From assembly GCA_045605445.1 (NCBI GenBank), contig JAZUPZ010000017.1, positions 1 through 24,594 on the forward strand: DNA of 24,594 nucleotides. Direction: 5' to 3'. How positions within the stretch are numbered: position 1 is the stretch's first letter; each line of letters opens with the position of its first letter. The translations under genes and the position numbers were made by a program. This stretch comes from CAZMHL01 sp045605445 (GTDB lineage Bacteria; Bacillota; Clostridia; RGIG6154). This document shows, piece after piece, positions 1-7,497 of this stretch. Below the pieces are notes generated by a model. That model was given only the letters and a program-made list of their open reading frames with translations. It ran no database searches and was not told the DNA's origin.

Positions 1-270
1 TTCGGCAAAGTCATAATATGAGCCTCCGACTCTTATGTTTGTTCCTGTCATTGCTGCGCCGTATTTACTTGCGCTTGATGAGAAATAATACTTGTAGCCG
101 TCAGCTGTTGTCTGCCAGCCTGTCTGTATTTCTCCGTCAACATAGTATCTGTAATAGCCGTCGCTATCAAGCACTACGCCGTTTGTGTTCTCTGCTGCAA
201 AGGCAATGCCCGAAAGCATATTTACCATCATTGCAACCATAAGAAGCACAGATAGAATTCTTTTTTTCAT
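1..270 (-). CDS. Secreted protein, N-terminal part (runs off the left edge)
   Basis: The ATG at 268-270 follows an AAAGGGA ribosome site. The visible 90 residues begin with a clear Sec signal peptide (MKKR, then a hydrophobic stretch, then a probable cut after AFA near residue 25). The mature start is rich in Tyr and Gly with alternating motifs such as YYRYYVDGEIQTGW and YKYYF. These resemble Tyr/Trp-rich cell-wall-binding or choline-binding-like repeats, but too little is visible to assign a family. It is exported and probably surface-associated. The gene lies 26 bp downstream of the SGNH hydrolase gene on the same strand, so the two are probably co-transcribed. The 3' part is outside the window. 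Confidence 0.7.
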   Translation of the reverse strand, partial: MKKRILSVLLMVAMMVNMLSGIAFAAENTNGVVLDSDGYYRYYVDGEIQTGWQTTADGYKYYFSSSASKYGAAMTGTNIRVGGSYYDFAE

Positions 271-296
271 AGTTTTTTCCCTTTCTTTTATATATA

Positions 297-1598
297 TTAC
301 ATAAGTGACCAGTCTATAAGTTTCTGCAAGCCCTTCATATCAGCCGGAGATTTGAAAACTTCAAGGAAGTTTGTCTCTTCATCGGGATTCTTATAGAACT
401 GTTTTCTATATGCATCAAGATCGTATCTTTCGCCGTGAGACGGGTCATAGCAGAATTCATAAGGCTGTCCCACAGCTTTTTCTCCTGTTATTGCACAAAA
501 TGCAGTAAGAGCAGTTATGTAACCTGCAAGAGCATTTTCGTGGTAACCGTCTTTAGTATTAACGAAAGTATTTAAGTTGTATTCCATTGTTGCACCGGGG
601 ACTGATACGCCGCCTTCAACAATATCTCTTACAACTGCACCCCAGTCAGCTATTATCCAGCCGTTTTCTCTGAGAGTATTATAATAATCGCTGATTCCCG
701 GGAACTTTGTTTTTTTATTGGTGAGACCGTAAACCGCATGGTTACCAAGACAAACAAATTTTACATTAGGATTATACTCACGGAAAAAGTCTTCTATGTA
801 CTTCAGGTTCTTTTCCAGTCCTGACTCTTCGCCTGAGGCTGCATGAGGTGAAACAATAACATAGTCAAAATATCTTTCTTCAAGATGTGTTTCGTGAATT
901 ATACCTTTACACTCATATCCGGCATCACAAGCGCCGTTAAAAGTATTATATGTAGTATGGCCTGTGAAGCACCAGTTTGTTACTCTGACATCTGCTCCGT
1001 TTTCCTTGCAAAGCTGATAGAAATAACCGGTATCCTCGCGTCTGTCTTCCCATGTCCAGGCTGTTCTTGCTCTTGGAATAACGCAGTTTCCGTAGTAAAC
1101 ATATGAGTTACCTATGAAAATAACCTTTTTACCGTCAAGAATTTTCTGAGCATTTGTCTGTTCCTTAGGTTCCTCCTCAACAGCTGATGTTATAACAACT
1201 GTCTGAGTTTCATCAATCCAGTCAACCTTACATCCAAGGCTTTCCGATACAAATCTCACCGGAACCATTGTTCTTTCAGAAACAAGCTTCGCAGGAACGT
1301 CAAGTTCTACCTCTTTACCGTTAACCTTTGCGATTTTGTTATCAATCTGAAGAACTATTGTAGTATCTCCTTTTGTTGCGGTAACCGTCCAGGTTGCATC
1401 GTCCCATTCAACCTTGGCTCCCAACGTTTCAAAAATGCCTCTTAAAGGCACCAGAGTTCTGTCGTTATCCAGAACCGGCATAACGTCAAAAACTTTTGTT
1501 TCTCCGTCGATGGTAATGTTAATATTGCTTTGTGCAACTGCAGTTACGCAGGATGTAAGCATCAGCATTGCCAAAATTACCGACAGTAATCTTCTCAT
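297..1598 (-). CDS. Secreted SGNH/GDSL-type hydrolase with N-terminal copper-amine-oxidase-like domain
   Basis: 433 residues. Residues 1-23 form a signal peptide; LTSC at 14-17 fits a lipobox, so it may be a lipoprotein. Residues about 25-140 match the copper amine oxidase N-terminal-like domain (PF07833 type), with motifs RTLVPLRGIFETLGAKVEWD and RTMVPVRFVSESLGCKVDW. That domain is a non-catalytic surface module in many Clostridia. Residues 155-433 look like an SGNH-fold hydrolase of DUF4886 type: GNSYVYYG carries the candidate nucleophile Ser165, GNHAVYG is a possible block motif, and KDGYHEN supplies a candidate Asp350/His353 pair. The family acts on esters, often acylated carbohydrates; the substrate here is unknown. 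Start: ATG after GGGAG. It shares the minus strand with the 794-residue esterase upstream. Confidence 0.75.
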   Translation of the reverse strand: MRRLLSVILAMLMLTSCVTAVAQSNINITIDGETKVFDVMPVLDNDRTLVPLRGIFETLGAKVEWDDATWTVTATKGDTTIVLQIDNKIAKVNGKEVELDVPAKLVSERTMVPVRFVSESLGCKVDWIDETQTVVITSAVEEEPKEQTNAQKILDGKKVIFIGNSYVYYGNCVIPRARTAWTWEDRREDTGYFYQLCKENGADVRVTNWCFTGHTTYNTFNGACDAGYECKGIIHETHLEERYFDYVIVSPHAASGEESGLEKNLKYIEDFFREYNPNVKFVCLGNHAVYGLTNKKTKFPGISDYYNTLRENGWIIADWGAVVRDIVEGGVSVPGATMEYNLNTFVNTKDGYHENALAGYITALTAFCAITGEKAVGQPYEFCYDPSHGERYDLDAYRKQFYKNPDEETNFLEVFKSPADMKGLQKLIDWSLM

Positions 1599-1633
1599 AA
1601 TTTCGTCTCCCTTTCAAAATTTTATTCTCTACC

Positions 1634-1661
1634 TATATAGTACCAAAAACAAACATTTCAA
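1634..1661 (-). promoter_or_regulatory. Probable sigma-A promoter for the SGNH hydrolase gene
   Basis: On the minus strand TTGAAA (1656-1661) and TATATA (1634-1639) are 16 bp apart, about 36 bp upstream of the ATG at 1598. It was judged by eye from spacing and sequence only. Confidence 0.4.
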
Positions 1662-1770
1662 ACAATACATTTTTTGTCTTATTTTTCGACTTTCAACCTT
1701 TTTTTACTTTTGTTAATAAATGTCAATTATAAAAATTCACAACTGTTTTTTTATATTCAAGAAAGAAAAC

Positions 1771-1811
1771 GTATCAAAATCAAGTGATATTGCATTACTT
1801 AATTCTGATAC
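1771..1811. repeat. Imperfect inverted repeat in the 1599-1922 intergenic region
   Basis: Arms 1771-1785 and 1797-1811 match at 13 of 15 positions (outer GTATCA/TGATAC) with an 11-nt loop. The 324-bp gap also holds the promoter above, a short GTTTTA/TAAAAC pair near 1835-1853, and an AAATTTGC/GCAAATTT pair near 1880-1902 that could help end transcription of the esterase gene. No ORF is supported here. The repeat has no T-run and may be an operator or an RNA hairpin. Confidence 0.4.
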
Positions 1812-1922
1812 GCTTCAATATCTGTGCAAAAAGGCGTTTTACAATGCTAAAACTTCTTATATTCACAGTTTAAAACTGAAAAATTTGCACCCTTAGCAAA
1901 TTTGCCTCACTTATTTGTTTGA

Positions 1923-4307
1923 TTATTTTACAAGTTTTTCAATATTCAGTTTCCAGATCTGATCTGTTGCAGTTACATTATCTGCCTTACGCAAAGAAAT
2001 AGATGCAGATTTGAACAAAGCATAGATACTTCCGTCTACCTCTGTAATTTCTTCAAGATAAGGCATTGCAACTAATTTATTTTCGTTGTTGAGAACAATT
2101 ACAGGAACTTCCGCTCCGCCTTCAAGAACAACCTTATCTTCAGATGCAGCTTTTGTTTTGTTGTATACATATATCACCGATCTGCCATTACTGTAAGATG
2201 ATGCTGTAACAATATAATTTCCCGAAATGGTGATTCCCTGAATTGCTTCAGGTTTGTCCAGAGAATAAAGAATATCGGGAACATATCCGTTTTCAGTAAT
2301 GCTCTCTTCAGAAAGTCTGCCGGTTTCAGAATCAAGCTTATAGCCTGCTAAAAGGAAACCGTAATTTTCATTTGCCTTTGCGTTATATTTTTTATCATCA
2401 GCCTTATAGTAGTTTCCTGTCCACAGATATCCGTCTTTAACTTCAACAAATGCTTTTGTACAGGTCTGTGCAATTGCAAAATTTACGGTTTCTTCAACTT
2501 TTACATATTCCTTTGAAGATGCTCCCTTTATATCTGCAAGTGAAATTCTCTGTATTTTGTTTCCGTTTGTAAGATAGATATCTTTACCACTCACTGCGAT
2601 ACCGTTAATTTTATCCTTATAAGCACTTTCATCAGCATTAAGCAGAGCAAACTGCCCTGACACTTTTCCCGTAGATGCATCTATTACAGCAATTGCAGAG
2701 TTACGGTCAGTATTGAAATATCCTGCAACGTAGAACTGATTGGTTTCTTTTCTGTATGCAATTCCGCCGGGAACAAAATCCTCCTGTACTCCGGGAGTAA
2801 CAAAAGCTTTTTCTGCAGTTGTGTAGAATTCCTGATATTTTGTTGTATCTGTATTGGCTCCCGAATAACCACCTTGACCCAAATCAGAACCAAGAGGTTC
2901 TTTTTCTTTTGAGTAGAAATATATAACTCTGTTTGTATCGTCCCAACTCATTGTGCAATCAAGAGCGTGACATACTCCGTACATAGGAACAAACACTCTG
3001 TCGTTTCTCATAGGGAAATTGAAATAGCACGGCCAGTTTACTCCGTTTACAAGACAATCCCCACCAAGCTTGAATGTAGTGACTCTGTCTCCTTTTTTAA
3101 CTGTTACAGTTTCTGTTTCATCTTCCCACGAAACATCAAAGCCTGCAGCTTCACTTATTGCTCTGATTGGAATAAATATACCTCTGTTGTCAAAAGCATT
3201 AAAAGCAGATCCGTTCGGCATTTTTACAGCTGTATTTGTAAAAGGCTGTTCATCGGGGAAAATAACCTCTTCCCCGTCAAATACAACTTTTATACCTTTA
3301 TTTTCAGGAAGATCTAAATAATACTTCTGAGTTGTATGTTTACAGGAATCCCCCTCGATTACATTAGTATCACGGTCTTTTGATGCCATCCATGCAAAGT
3401 TTTCATTTGCACCGCCATCCCAGTTTGCTCCGTAGATAAACGGTTTTATATTATGGTCTCCGTTATCAAGAGTAACAATTTCCGCATTAGGATAATTTTT
3501 CAATGCTTCAGCCATTACTTCTGTTGATTTATAAGGAATAGTTTTATCATTTGTTCCATGACAAATTCTTACAGGAGTGCTTTTCCATAAATCTACGCTG
3601 CCCGGGTCTCCGATACCGGAACCGATAACCGCAGCCGCAAACATATCGGGACAGTCTCTTAAAATTGTATATGACCCGATTCCTCCCATTGAATGACCTG
3701 CTAAATATAAACGCGATGCATCGAGATTATAAACATTTCCGTTATGAGAAATACCTTTTTCAAGATAATTCTCCATCATTTTTTCTACCGCACGAAGGTA
3801 TGGGGAGGATTCACTCTTATCCTCTGTGATTTTTGATACAATACCACCGGCAGGAACTTCGCTCCAGTATGCATTCTTTCTGTCTTTGATTTCATTGGGA
3901 GCTCCCGGTGCCTGTGGTGCAAAAATTATACAGTCTTCAATGCTGTTTGCAATACTTTCGGCATATTTATAGCTTCCGTTAAGGTCCTTAGACCATGGAG
4001 TTGCACCTACCGTACGGAAATATCCAAGCTCACCGCCGTGAAGATAGAGCAAAAACGGATATTCTTTATTAGCATCGTAGTTGTTTGGAAGATATACTGT
4101 ATAACGGAGCTCGCCGTATTCCATATCCTCTCGGGTAACCTCTCCCGAAACTGTTTTCCATACTCTGCCGCTTGATGCTTTTACTTCACCGTCTGTTGCA
4201 GTCATATCTGTTTTAACTTCTGCATGAGGGTACATTTTTCCCGCAGCAGAACAGGTAACAGAAAGCATAAGCATTATTGCGCATATTATTGCCGTTAATC
4301 TTTTCAT
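1923..4307 (-). CDS. Secreted multidomain esterase (alpha/beta hydrolase, CuAO-like domains, propeller-like C-terminus)
   Basis: 794 residues. Signal peptide 1-22. Residues about 45-310 form an alpha/beta hydrolase of the PHB-depolymerase/feruloyl-esterase-like group: LLYLHGGE (oxyanion region, about 87-93), GHSMGG with nucleophile Ser206, GTNDKTIP with Asp254 and GDHN with His285. Residues about 338-467 carry copper-amine-oxidase-like motifs (FIPIRAISEAAGFDVSWED and RVFVPMYGVCHALDCTMSWDD). Residues about 485-794 hold repeated strands (GGIAYRKETNQFYVAGYF, INGIAVSGKDIYLTNGN) that suggest a beta-propeller. It is probably an extracellular esterase acting on plant or host polymer side groups; the substrate is unknown. 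Start: ATG after AAGGAG. It is divergent from an AraC gene 197 bp away, which may control it. Confidence 0.75.
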   Translation of the reverse strand: MKRLTAIICAIMLMLSVTCSAAGKMYPHAEVKTDMTATDGEVKASSGRVWKTVSGEVTREDMEYGELRYTVYLPNNYDANKEYPFLLYLHGGELGYFRTVGATPWSKDLNGSYKYAESIANSIEDCIIFAPQAPGAPNEIKDRKNAYWSEVPAGGIVSKITEDKSESSPYLRAVEKMMENYLEKGISHNGNVYNLDASRLYLAGHSMGGIGSYTILRDCPDMFAAAVIGSGIGDPGSVDLWKSTPVRICHGTNDKTIPYKSTEVMAEALKNYPNAEIVTLDNGDHNIKPFIYGANWDGGANENFAWMASKDRDTNVIEGDSCKHTTQKYYLDLPENKGIKVVFDGEEVIFPDEQPFTNTAVKMPNGSAFNAFDNRGIFIPIRAISEAAGFDVSWEDETETVTVKKGDRVTTFKLGGDCLVNGVNWPCYFNFPMRNDRVFVPMYGVCHALDCTMSWDDTNRVIYFYSKEKEPLGSDLGQGGYSGANTDTTKYQEFYTTAEKAFVTPGVQEDFVPGGIAYRKETNQFYVAGYFNTDRNSAIAVIDASTGKVSGQFALLNADESAYKDKINGIAVSGKDIYLTNGNKIQRISLADIKGASSKEYVKVEETVNFAIAQTCTKAFVEVKDGYLWTGNYYKADDKKYNAKANENYGFLLAGYKLDSETGRLSEESITENGYVPDILYSLDKPEAIQGITISGNYIVTASSYSNGRSVIYVYNKTKAASEDKVVLEGGAEVPVIVLNNENKLVAMPYLEEITEVDGSIYALFKSASISLRKADNVTATDQIWKLNIEKLVK

Positions 4308-4346
4308 AATGATTTCTCCTTCAGGGTAAAATTCTATTACAATTAC

Positions 4347-4375
4347 ATTATACTTTTATTACCAAAGAAGAACAA
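4347..4375 (-). promoter_or_regulatory. Probable promoter of the 794-residue esterase gene
   Basis: On the minus strand TTGTTC (4370-4375) and a perfect TATAAT (4347-4352) are 17 bp apart, about 40 bp upstream of the start codon. This is by-eye evidence; the -35 is a weak match. Confidence 0.45.
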
Positions 4376-4448
4376 TATTCAACCGTTCACAAAACTTTAT
4401 AAATCGTTCAATATTTTCAGTAATTTTTAACAAATTTATATTTTTTTA

Positions 4449-4477
4449 TTGAAATTCATTCAGAAACATTGTAAAAT
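4449..4477 (+). promoter_or_regulatory. Probable promoter of the AraC-family gene at 4505
   Basis: TTGAAA (4449-4454) and TAAAAT (4472-4477) are 17 bp apart, 27 bp before the ATG. It lies in the AT-rich 197-bp divergent region shared with the esterase promoter, so an operator for the AraC protein is likely between the two. Confidence 0.45.
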
Positions 4478-4504
4478 TAAATAAAAAACAGAAAGATATT
4501 TGTT

Positions 4505-5314
4505 ATGATAAATTCACTTTACAGCCACGGATACGGCAAAAAATGGACGGATGTTTATGTTCATAAAAGAGACAGACAGCAAGCATCAATAATTGATTTT
4601 CACGAACATAATTTTTACGAAATAAATCTCATTTTATCAGGAAATGTAAAGGTGCTTATTGCAAACCAGACAGTTGAATCGAAAGAAAACAAAATAGTTC
4701 TTGCCAAACCCGGGGCAACCCATTTTGTTTCAAGCACGCCCGATATATTATACAGCAGTTATTATCTGGTTTTTTCGGAGGAATTCATAAAAAGCTTTGA
4801 TATTCAGTCAATAAACCTTTTGTCCGTTTTCGGAGAAGAAGGAGCAGTTTACACTCTTACCCCGGAGCAAACGAAAAATTGCGCAGACATTTTAAGCACT
4901 ATCGAAAACGAAAACAACCACTTGAGAAAAAGGTTTCTTGTGTTCTACCTTCTTTCGTATATAGCTGATTTCTCAAAGGAAAATTCCTCTCATACGGAAA
5001 TCATTCCCCAGCACATATATGAAATAATGACTTACATAAATGAACATTACAACGAAAAAATTGTCGCCCAGGAAATTGCAGACAAAATGCATATCGGCAG
5101 AACATCTTTAATGACACAGTTTAAAAAACACACAGGCAAAACCCTTCACGAATATGTTATTAACTGCAGATTAAGAAATGCCATAAAACTTCTTTCGGAA
5201 GGCAAAAGCGAATATGAAGCAGCAATAAACAGCGGATTCAGCGACAGCAGCTCGCTGATACAATGCTTTAAAAGAATTTTTAAAATGACACCAAAACAGT
5301 ATATCAGAAAATAA
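4505..5314 (+). CDS. AraC-family transcriptional regulator
   Basis: 269 residues. The N-terminal half is cupin-like, with HEHNFYEINLILSG (about residues 34-47) and AKPGATHFV, the usual sugar-binding and dimerisation fold. The last 100 residues are the double helix-turn-helix of AraC/XylS proteins: IADKMHIGRTSLMTQFKKHTG, then SGFSDSSSLIQCFKRIF and the ending TPKQYIRK. It probably responds to a carbohydrate signal and controls the divergent secreted-esterase gene; that target is inferred from position only. The ribosome site (AGAAAG) is weak. A strong bidirectional terminator follows at 5383-5416. It has the same relative layout (catabolic or hydrolytic genes on minus, AraC on plus) as the cassettes further right. 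Confidence 0.85.
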   Translation: MINSLYSHGYGKKWTDVYVHKRDRQQASIIDFHEHNFYEINLILSGNVKVLIANQTVESKENKIVLAKPGATHFVSSTPDILYSSYYLVFSEEFIKSFDIQSINLLSVFGEEGAVYTLTPEQTKNCADILSTIENENNHLRKRFLVFYLLSYIADFSKENSSHTEIIPQHIYEIMTYINEHYNEKIVAQEIADKMHIGRTSLMTQFKKHTGKTLHEYVINCRLRNAIKLLSEGKSEYEAAINSGFSDSSSLIQCFKRIFKMTPKQYIRK

Positions 5315-5382
5315 GAACCTCACGAAATTCTAACGCAATTAAATTTGCGAGTATTTCGGAGAACCTTGTTGTATTCACAATA

Positions 5383-5416
5383 AGCAACCCCGTCTTTTTC
5401 ATAAGACGGGGTTGCT
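5383..5416 (+). terminator. Bidirectional Rho-independent terminator after the AraC gene
   Basis: A perfect 14-bp stem (5383-5396 with 5403-5416) with a GACGGGGT core and a 6-nt loop. It sits between the convergent AraC gene and the epimerase remnant, so it can serve both. An imperfect nested inverted repeat (CGAAAT and ATTTCG, with inner CGCAA and TTGCG) lies just before it at about 5324-5361. Confidence 0.75.
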
Positions 5417-5457
5417 ATTATACAGCATTTATTTCATATACTTTTTAGCATTTCTTT

Positions 5458-5774
5458 TTAGAAATTGAGAAGATATTTTGCTTCTTCGTCAATTCTTGCT
5501 TCGCATGGATTATCTACAAGGTCACGATATACGTGAATATCTCTGCCAACTTCTCCCCCCTGCATTACAAAAGGCTCGGAAACAATTCTGCCTTTGTAAT
5601 TGATATCGGCAAGAGCACCAAAGATTTCATCCCAGTCAAGATGACCTCTGCCGGGAGCAGTACGGTTATTTTCGCCTGTGTGGAAGCTTGTTAATCTGTC
5701 GCCAACAAAACGGATTGTATAGCCGATGTTATTTTCTTCAATGTTATGGCAGGTTTTAACTACTACAACTATTT
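5458..5774 (-). pseudogene. Sugar epimerase/isomerase remnant (C-terminal part, psicose/tagatose 3-epimerase-like)
   Basis: The minus-strand reading frame ending at TAA 5458-5460 has no start codon and translates to recognisable C-terminal motifs of the xylose-isomerase-like TIM-barrel epimerases. These include HNIEENN, FHTGENNRTAPGRGHLDWDE and NYKGRIVSEPFVMQGGEVGR, followed by VYRDLVDNP and the ending AKYLLNF. The His, Glu and Arg positions typical of the metal and substrate site in the last third of the fold are present, but the first two thirds of the protein are missing. The break is at about 5775, exactly where a 97-bp direct repeat begins, so insertion or deletion at that repeat probably destroyed the gene. 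It is a relic of a former sugar-catabolism operon that may also have included the FAD oxidoreductase remnant at 7498. Confidence 0.7.
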
Positions 5775-5871
5775 TATACGAACCTTCAAGACAAGAACGG
5801 GTTACACTCCCCTTGCCTACAAAAAAAGCCTTTCCACTTAATATCTTATAATAACAAAACAGCCCGTTTTA
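5775..5871. repeat. 97-bp direct repeat, left copy
   Basis: This is nearly identical to 7135-7231, with a few substitutions and small indels. Both copies contain ACACTCCCCTTGCCTAC and end in the left arm of the same terminator. Together they bracket a 1.3-kb unit with an HTH regulator, a membrane protein and a small protein. Read on the minus strand, the repeat has a short open frame that runs into the epimerase remnant. It may be the end of a dispersed element; no transposase is present. Confidence 0.75.
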
Positions 5872-5887
5872 TGCGGGCTGTTTTGTT
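5853..5887 (-). terminator. Terminator of the membrane-protein operon
   Basis: A perfect 14-bp stem (AACAAAACAGCCCG at 5853-5866 with its complement at 5874-5887) with a 7-nt loop. The stop codon of the 45-residue protein (5886-5888) lies in the base of the stem. The same hairpin at the right-hand repeat is split by an inserted hairpin cluster. Confidence 0.75.
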
Positions 5888-6023
5888 ATTTTGCATCCAT
5901 CGAATCTCTGAGATTCTTCAAAGATTTAATCAATCCTTTTGTGGCTTTTTTCATTTCATCAGATTTTAAAGTTTGAACAAGTTTATTTTTATCCTTGTTA
6001 AAAATCGTTTTTTTCAAGCTCAC
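5886..6023 (-). CDS. Small basic protein (45 residues), unknown function
   Basis: A short ORF with a GTG start at 6021-6023 and a good AAGGAGA ribosome site 8 nt before it. The competing ATG inside that leader stops after three codons. The predicted protein is Lys-rich and helical (begins MSLKKTIFNKDKNK, ends LRDSMDAK), with no signal peptide or membrane segment. It follows the membrane-protein gene by 15 bp and shares its promoter and terminator, so the two are probably one operon. No family is recognised. It could be a regulator, a partner of the membrane protein, or a small toxin or antitoxin; none of these is shown by the sequence. Confidence 0.55.
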   Translation of the reverse strand: MSLKKTIFNKDKNKLVQTLKSDEMKKATKGLIKSLKNLRDSMDAK

Positions 6024-6038
6024 AACACCATCTCCTTT

Positions 6039-6722
6039 CTAATTTCCTAATCTATAAACAAATGTTCCTGTCTCATTATAAATATATCCATTTTCATCGA
6101 TATGCCCCATATAATTGTGAAATTCACCATATATTTCGCCGAACTCATTTATATGTCCTATAACTCTTCCTGTTTCGTTATGTAATTCACCGTTACTACT
6201 GATATAACCAACACTTTTCCCTGTTTCATTATATATTTCACCGTTTACTCCCAAATAGCCTATATCTTTTCCTGTATCGCTAAAAATACTCTTACCGGTT
6301 ATTGTGTCTGCTGAAAAGGTAGGCTTTCTACTTTCAAATTCATGGAAAAAAGTAAGCATTTTAAAAACAAAGATAAATGCAGAACAAATACCAATTCCCA
6401 ACATTGCAAATAACTTTCCAAGTTTATAATTCAAAGGTTCTTTTCGATATATATACATAAATACAGACAATGCTATTATCGGATATATTATAATTACCAC
6501 CGGTGGAATTGTATCTTCACTCTGTGAAGAAATCAAACTAAATATAGCCAAAAAAACAGGACATAACATATATGCTGCAAAGAAAAAGCTTGAAACATAT
6601 CCCACCTTATATTTCTCAATAATTTTTTTGCGATTTCTAAATAATATTATACTAAGAACGACTATTGTTAAAATACTAAGAATAATTAAAAATGTTAGCA
6701 ATTTTGCTTTTCCTTCACTCAT
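6039..6722 (-). CDS. Membrane protein with C-terminal 17-residue tandem repeats, unknown function
   Basis: 227 residues from the ATG at 6720-6722, preceded by AAAGGTG; longer in-frame starts upstream lack a ribosome site and would overlap the operator region. Four hydrophobic segments are visible (about 9-28, 42-64, 72-91 and 104-125). Residues about 150-227 are four to five copies of a degenerate repeat of about 17 residues with the pattern GYIxxNGEIYNETGK, which suggests a beta-repeat domain outside the membrane. The gene is transcribed from a consensus promoter overlapped by operator sites of the divergent HTH gene, and is followed by the 45-residue protein. No family or function is assigned; a defence or stress role is only a guess from the repressor-controlled layout. 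Confidence 0.6.
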   Translation of the reverse strand: MSEGKAKLLTFLIILSILTIVVLSIILFRNRKKIIEKYKVGYVSSFFFAAYMLCPVFLAIFSLISSQSEDTIPPVVIIIYPIIALSVFMYIYRKEPLNYKLGKLFAMLGIGICSAFIFVFKMLTFFHEFESRKPTFSADTITGKSIFSDTGKDIGYLGVNGEIYNETGKSVGYISSNGELHNETGRVIGHINEFGEIYGEFHNYMGHIDENGYIYNETGTFVYRLGN

Positions 6723-6774
6723 AGTTATACACCTTTTCCAACATAATAATATCCGTCTAAGAAAATTCTTATCT

Positions 6775-6834
6775 TTAACACAATTATATATCAAAAATGT
6801 GTTAATGTCAAGATAAATTCTTAACATTAACACA
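6775..6834 (-). promoter_or_regulatory. Consensus promoter overlapped by inverted-repeat operators
   Basis: On the minus strand TTGACA (6806-6811) and TATAAT (6783-6788) are 17 bp apart, a perfect sigma-A consensus for the membrane-protein operon. A perfect 11-bp inverted repeat, TGTGTTAATGT (6798-6808) and its complement (6824-6834), overlaps the -35. A third half-site, TTAACACA (6775-6782), abuts the -10. The divergent HTH gene starts 14 bp to the right, so its protein probably represses both directions. Confidence 0.7.
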
Positions 6835-6848
6835 GATTGAGGTGTATT

Positions 6849-7088
6849 ATGAAAATATATGACTATAACGGAAAGAAAAATATTTGCGGTAACAGAGTGC
6901 ATGAAGCAAGGTGTAAACAACGTCTTACACAATCAGATTTGGCTGCAAAGCTTCAGTTAAACGGAATAATCATCGAACGTGACAGCATCTCAAGGATTGA
7001 AATCGGTACACGATTTGTAGCAGACTATGAATTGCGTGAGCTTTCAAAAATATTAAAAGTTTCAGTTGAATGGCTATTAGGAATTTAA
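6849..7088 (+). CDS. Cro/CI-type HTH regulator
   Basis: 79 residues from the ATG at 6849, 6 nt or so after GAGGTG. An XRE-type helix-turn-helix fills most of the protein: GNRVHEARCKQRLTQSDLAAKL, then DSISRIEIGTRFVADYELREL and the ending SVEWLLGI. It is the size of a single-domain phage-like or element-encoded repressor. It is divergent from the membrane-protein operon and separated from it by a promoter flanked by inverted repeats, so autoregulation and repression of that operon are likely. The pair sits between the 97-bp direct repeats, which suggests that the unit moved as one piece. Confidence 0.8.
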   Translation: MKIYDYNGKKNICGNRVHEARCKQRLTQSDLAAKLQLNGIIIERDSISRIEIGTRFVADYELRELSKILKVSVEWLLGI

Positions 7089-7134
7089 TAAATACAACTT
7101 TTTACACCATAAACTCACCATTCACAACAAATGC

Positions 7135-7231
7135 TATAGCGAACCTTCAAAGCAAGAACCGGTTACACTCCCCTTGCCTACAAAAAAGCTTTTCCACTTA
7201 GTATCTTATAATAACAAAACAGCCCGTTTTA
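7135..7231. repeat. 97-bp direct repeat, right copy
   Basis: The partner of 5775-5871. Its terminator left arm (7213-7226) is intact but the matching right arm is at 7479-7490, about 250 bp away. The hairpin has therefore been split by an insertion. The rest of the 7089-7497 gap holds this repeat and the hairpin cluster; no gene is seen. Confidence 0.75.
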
Positions 7232-7478
7232 AAGTGGTTCTCCTGAAGGATAACTTCAATTATGTTCGTGCTTCGCACGAGGTAAGTTGCTCCGCAGTAA
7301 GTTTCTGAGAAATCAGAGTTAATGATAAAAAGTCGTCTCAAAAGACGACTTTTTATCATAATATTTGTGTAACAAATACTTCATTTGTTCGCAAGAACAA
7401 ACATCATATGCGAAGCGTACTCCACTTGCAACTTGTTGCAAACATCGTTGTTGTATCCCTAAGGATACAACACATATA
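7232..7478. mobile_element. Cluster of short hairpins inserted in a terminator loop
   Basis: About 247 bp of consecutive short inverted repeats: GTTCTCC/GGATAAC (7237-7253), TCGTGC/GCACGA (7266-7280), the 16-bp stem at 7323-7358, TTTGTTC/GAACAAA (about 7384-7401), a TTGCAA pair (about 7427-7442) and GTTGTATCC/GGATACAAC (about 7450-7471). There is no ORF. The block separates the two arms of a terminator hairpin that is whole in the left direct repeat. It fits a non-autonomous, structured repeat (MITE-like or REP-like); the family was not identified. Confidence 0.6.
7323..7358. terminator. Strong symmetric hairpin inside the inserted cluster
   Basis: A perfect 16-bp stem (TGATAAAAAGTCGTCT and its complement) with a 4-nt loop and A/T-runs on both sides, so it could stop transcription in either direction. 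It lies at the centre of the hairpin cluster. Confidence 0.6.
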
Positions 7479-7497
7479 CGGGCTGTTTTTATTATAA

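Noticed and set aside
6723..6932. A 70-codon N-terminal extension of the repeat-bearing membrane protein
   Set aside because: It would be translated through the operator/promoter and into the divergent HTH gene; the ATG at 6722 has a ribosome site.
7232..7478. A CRISPR-like array of short palindromes
   Set aside because: The hairpins differ in sequence, are not direct repeats, and have no regular spacers or cas genes nearby.
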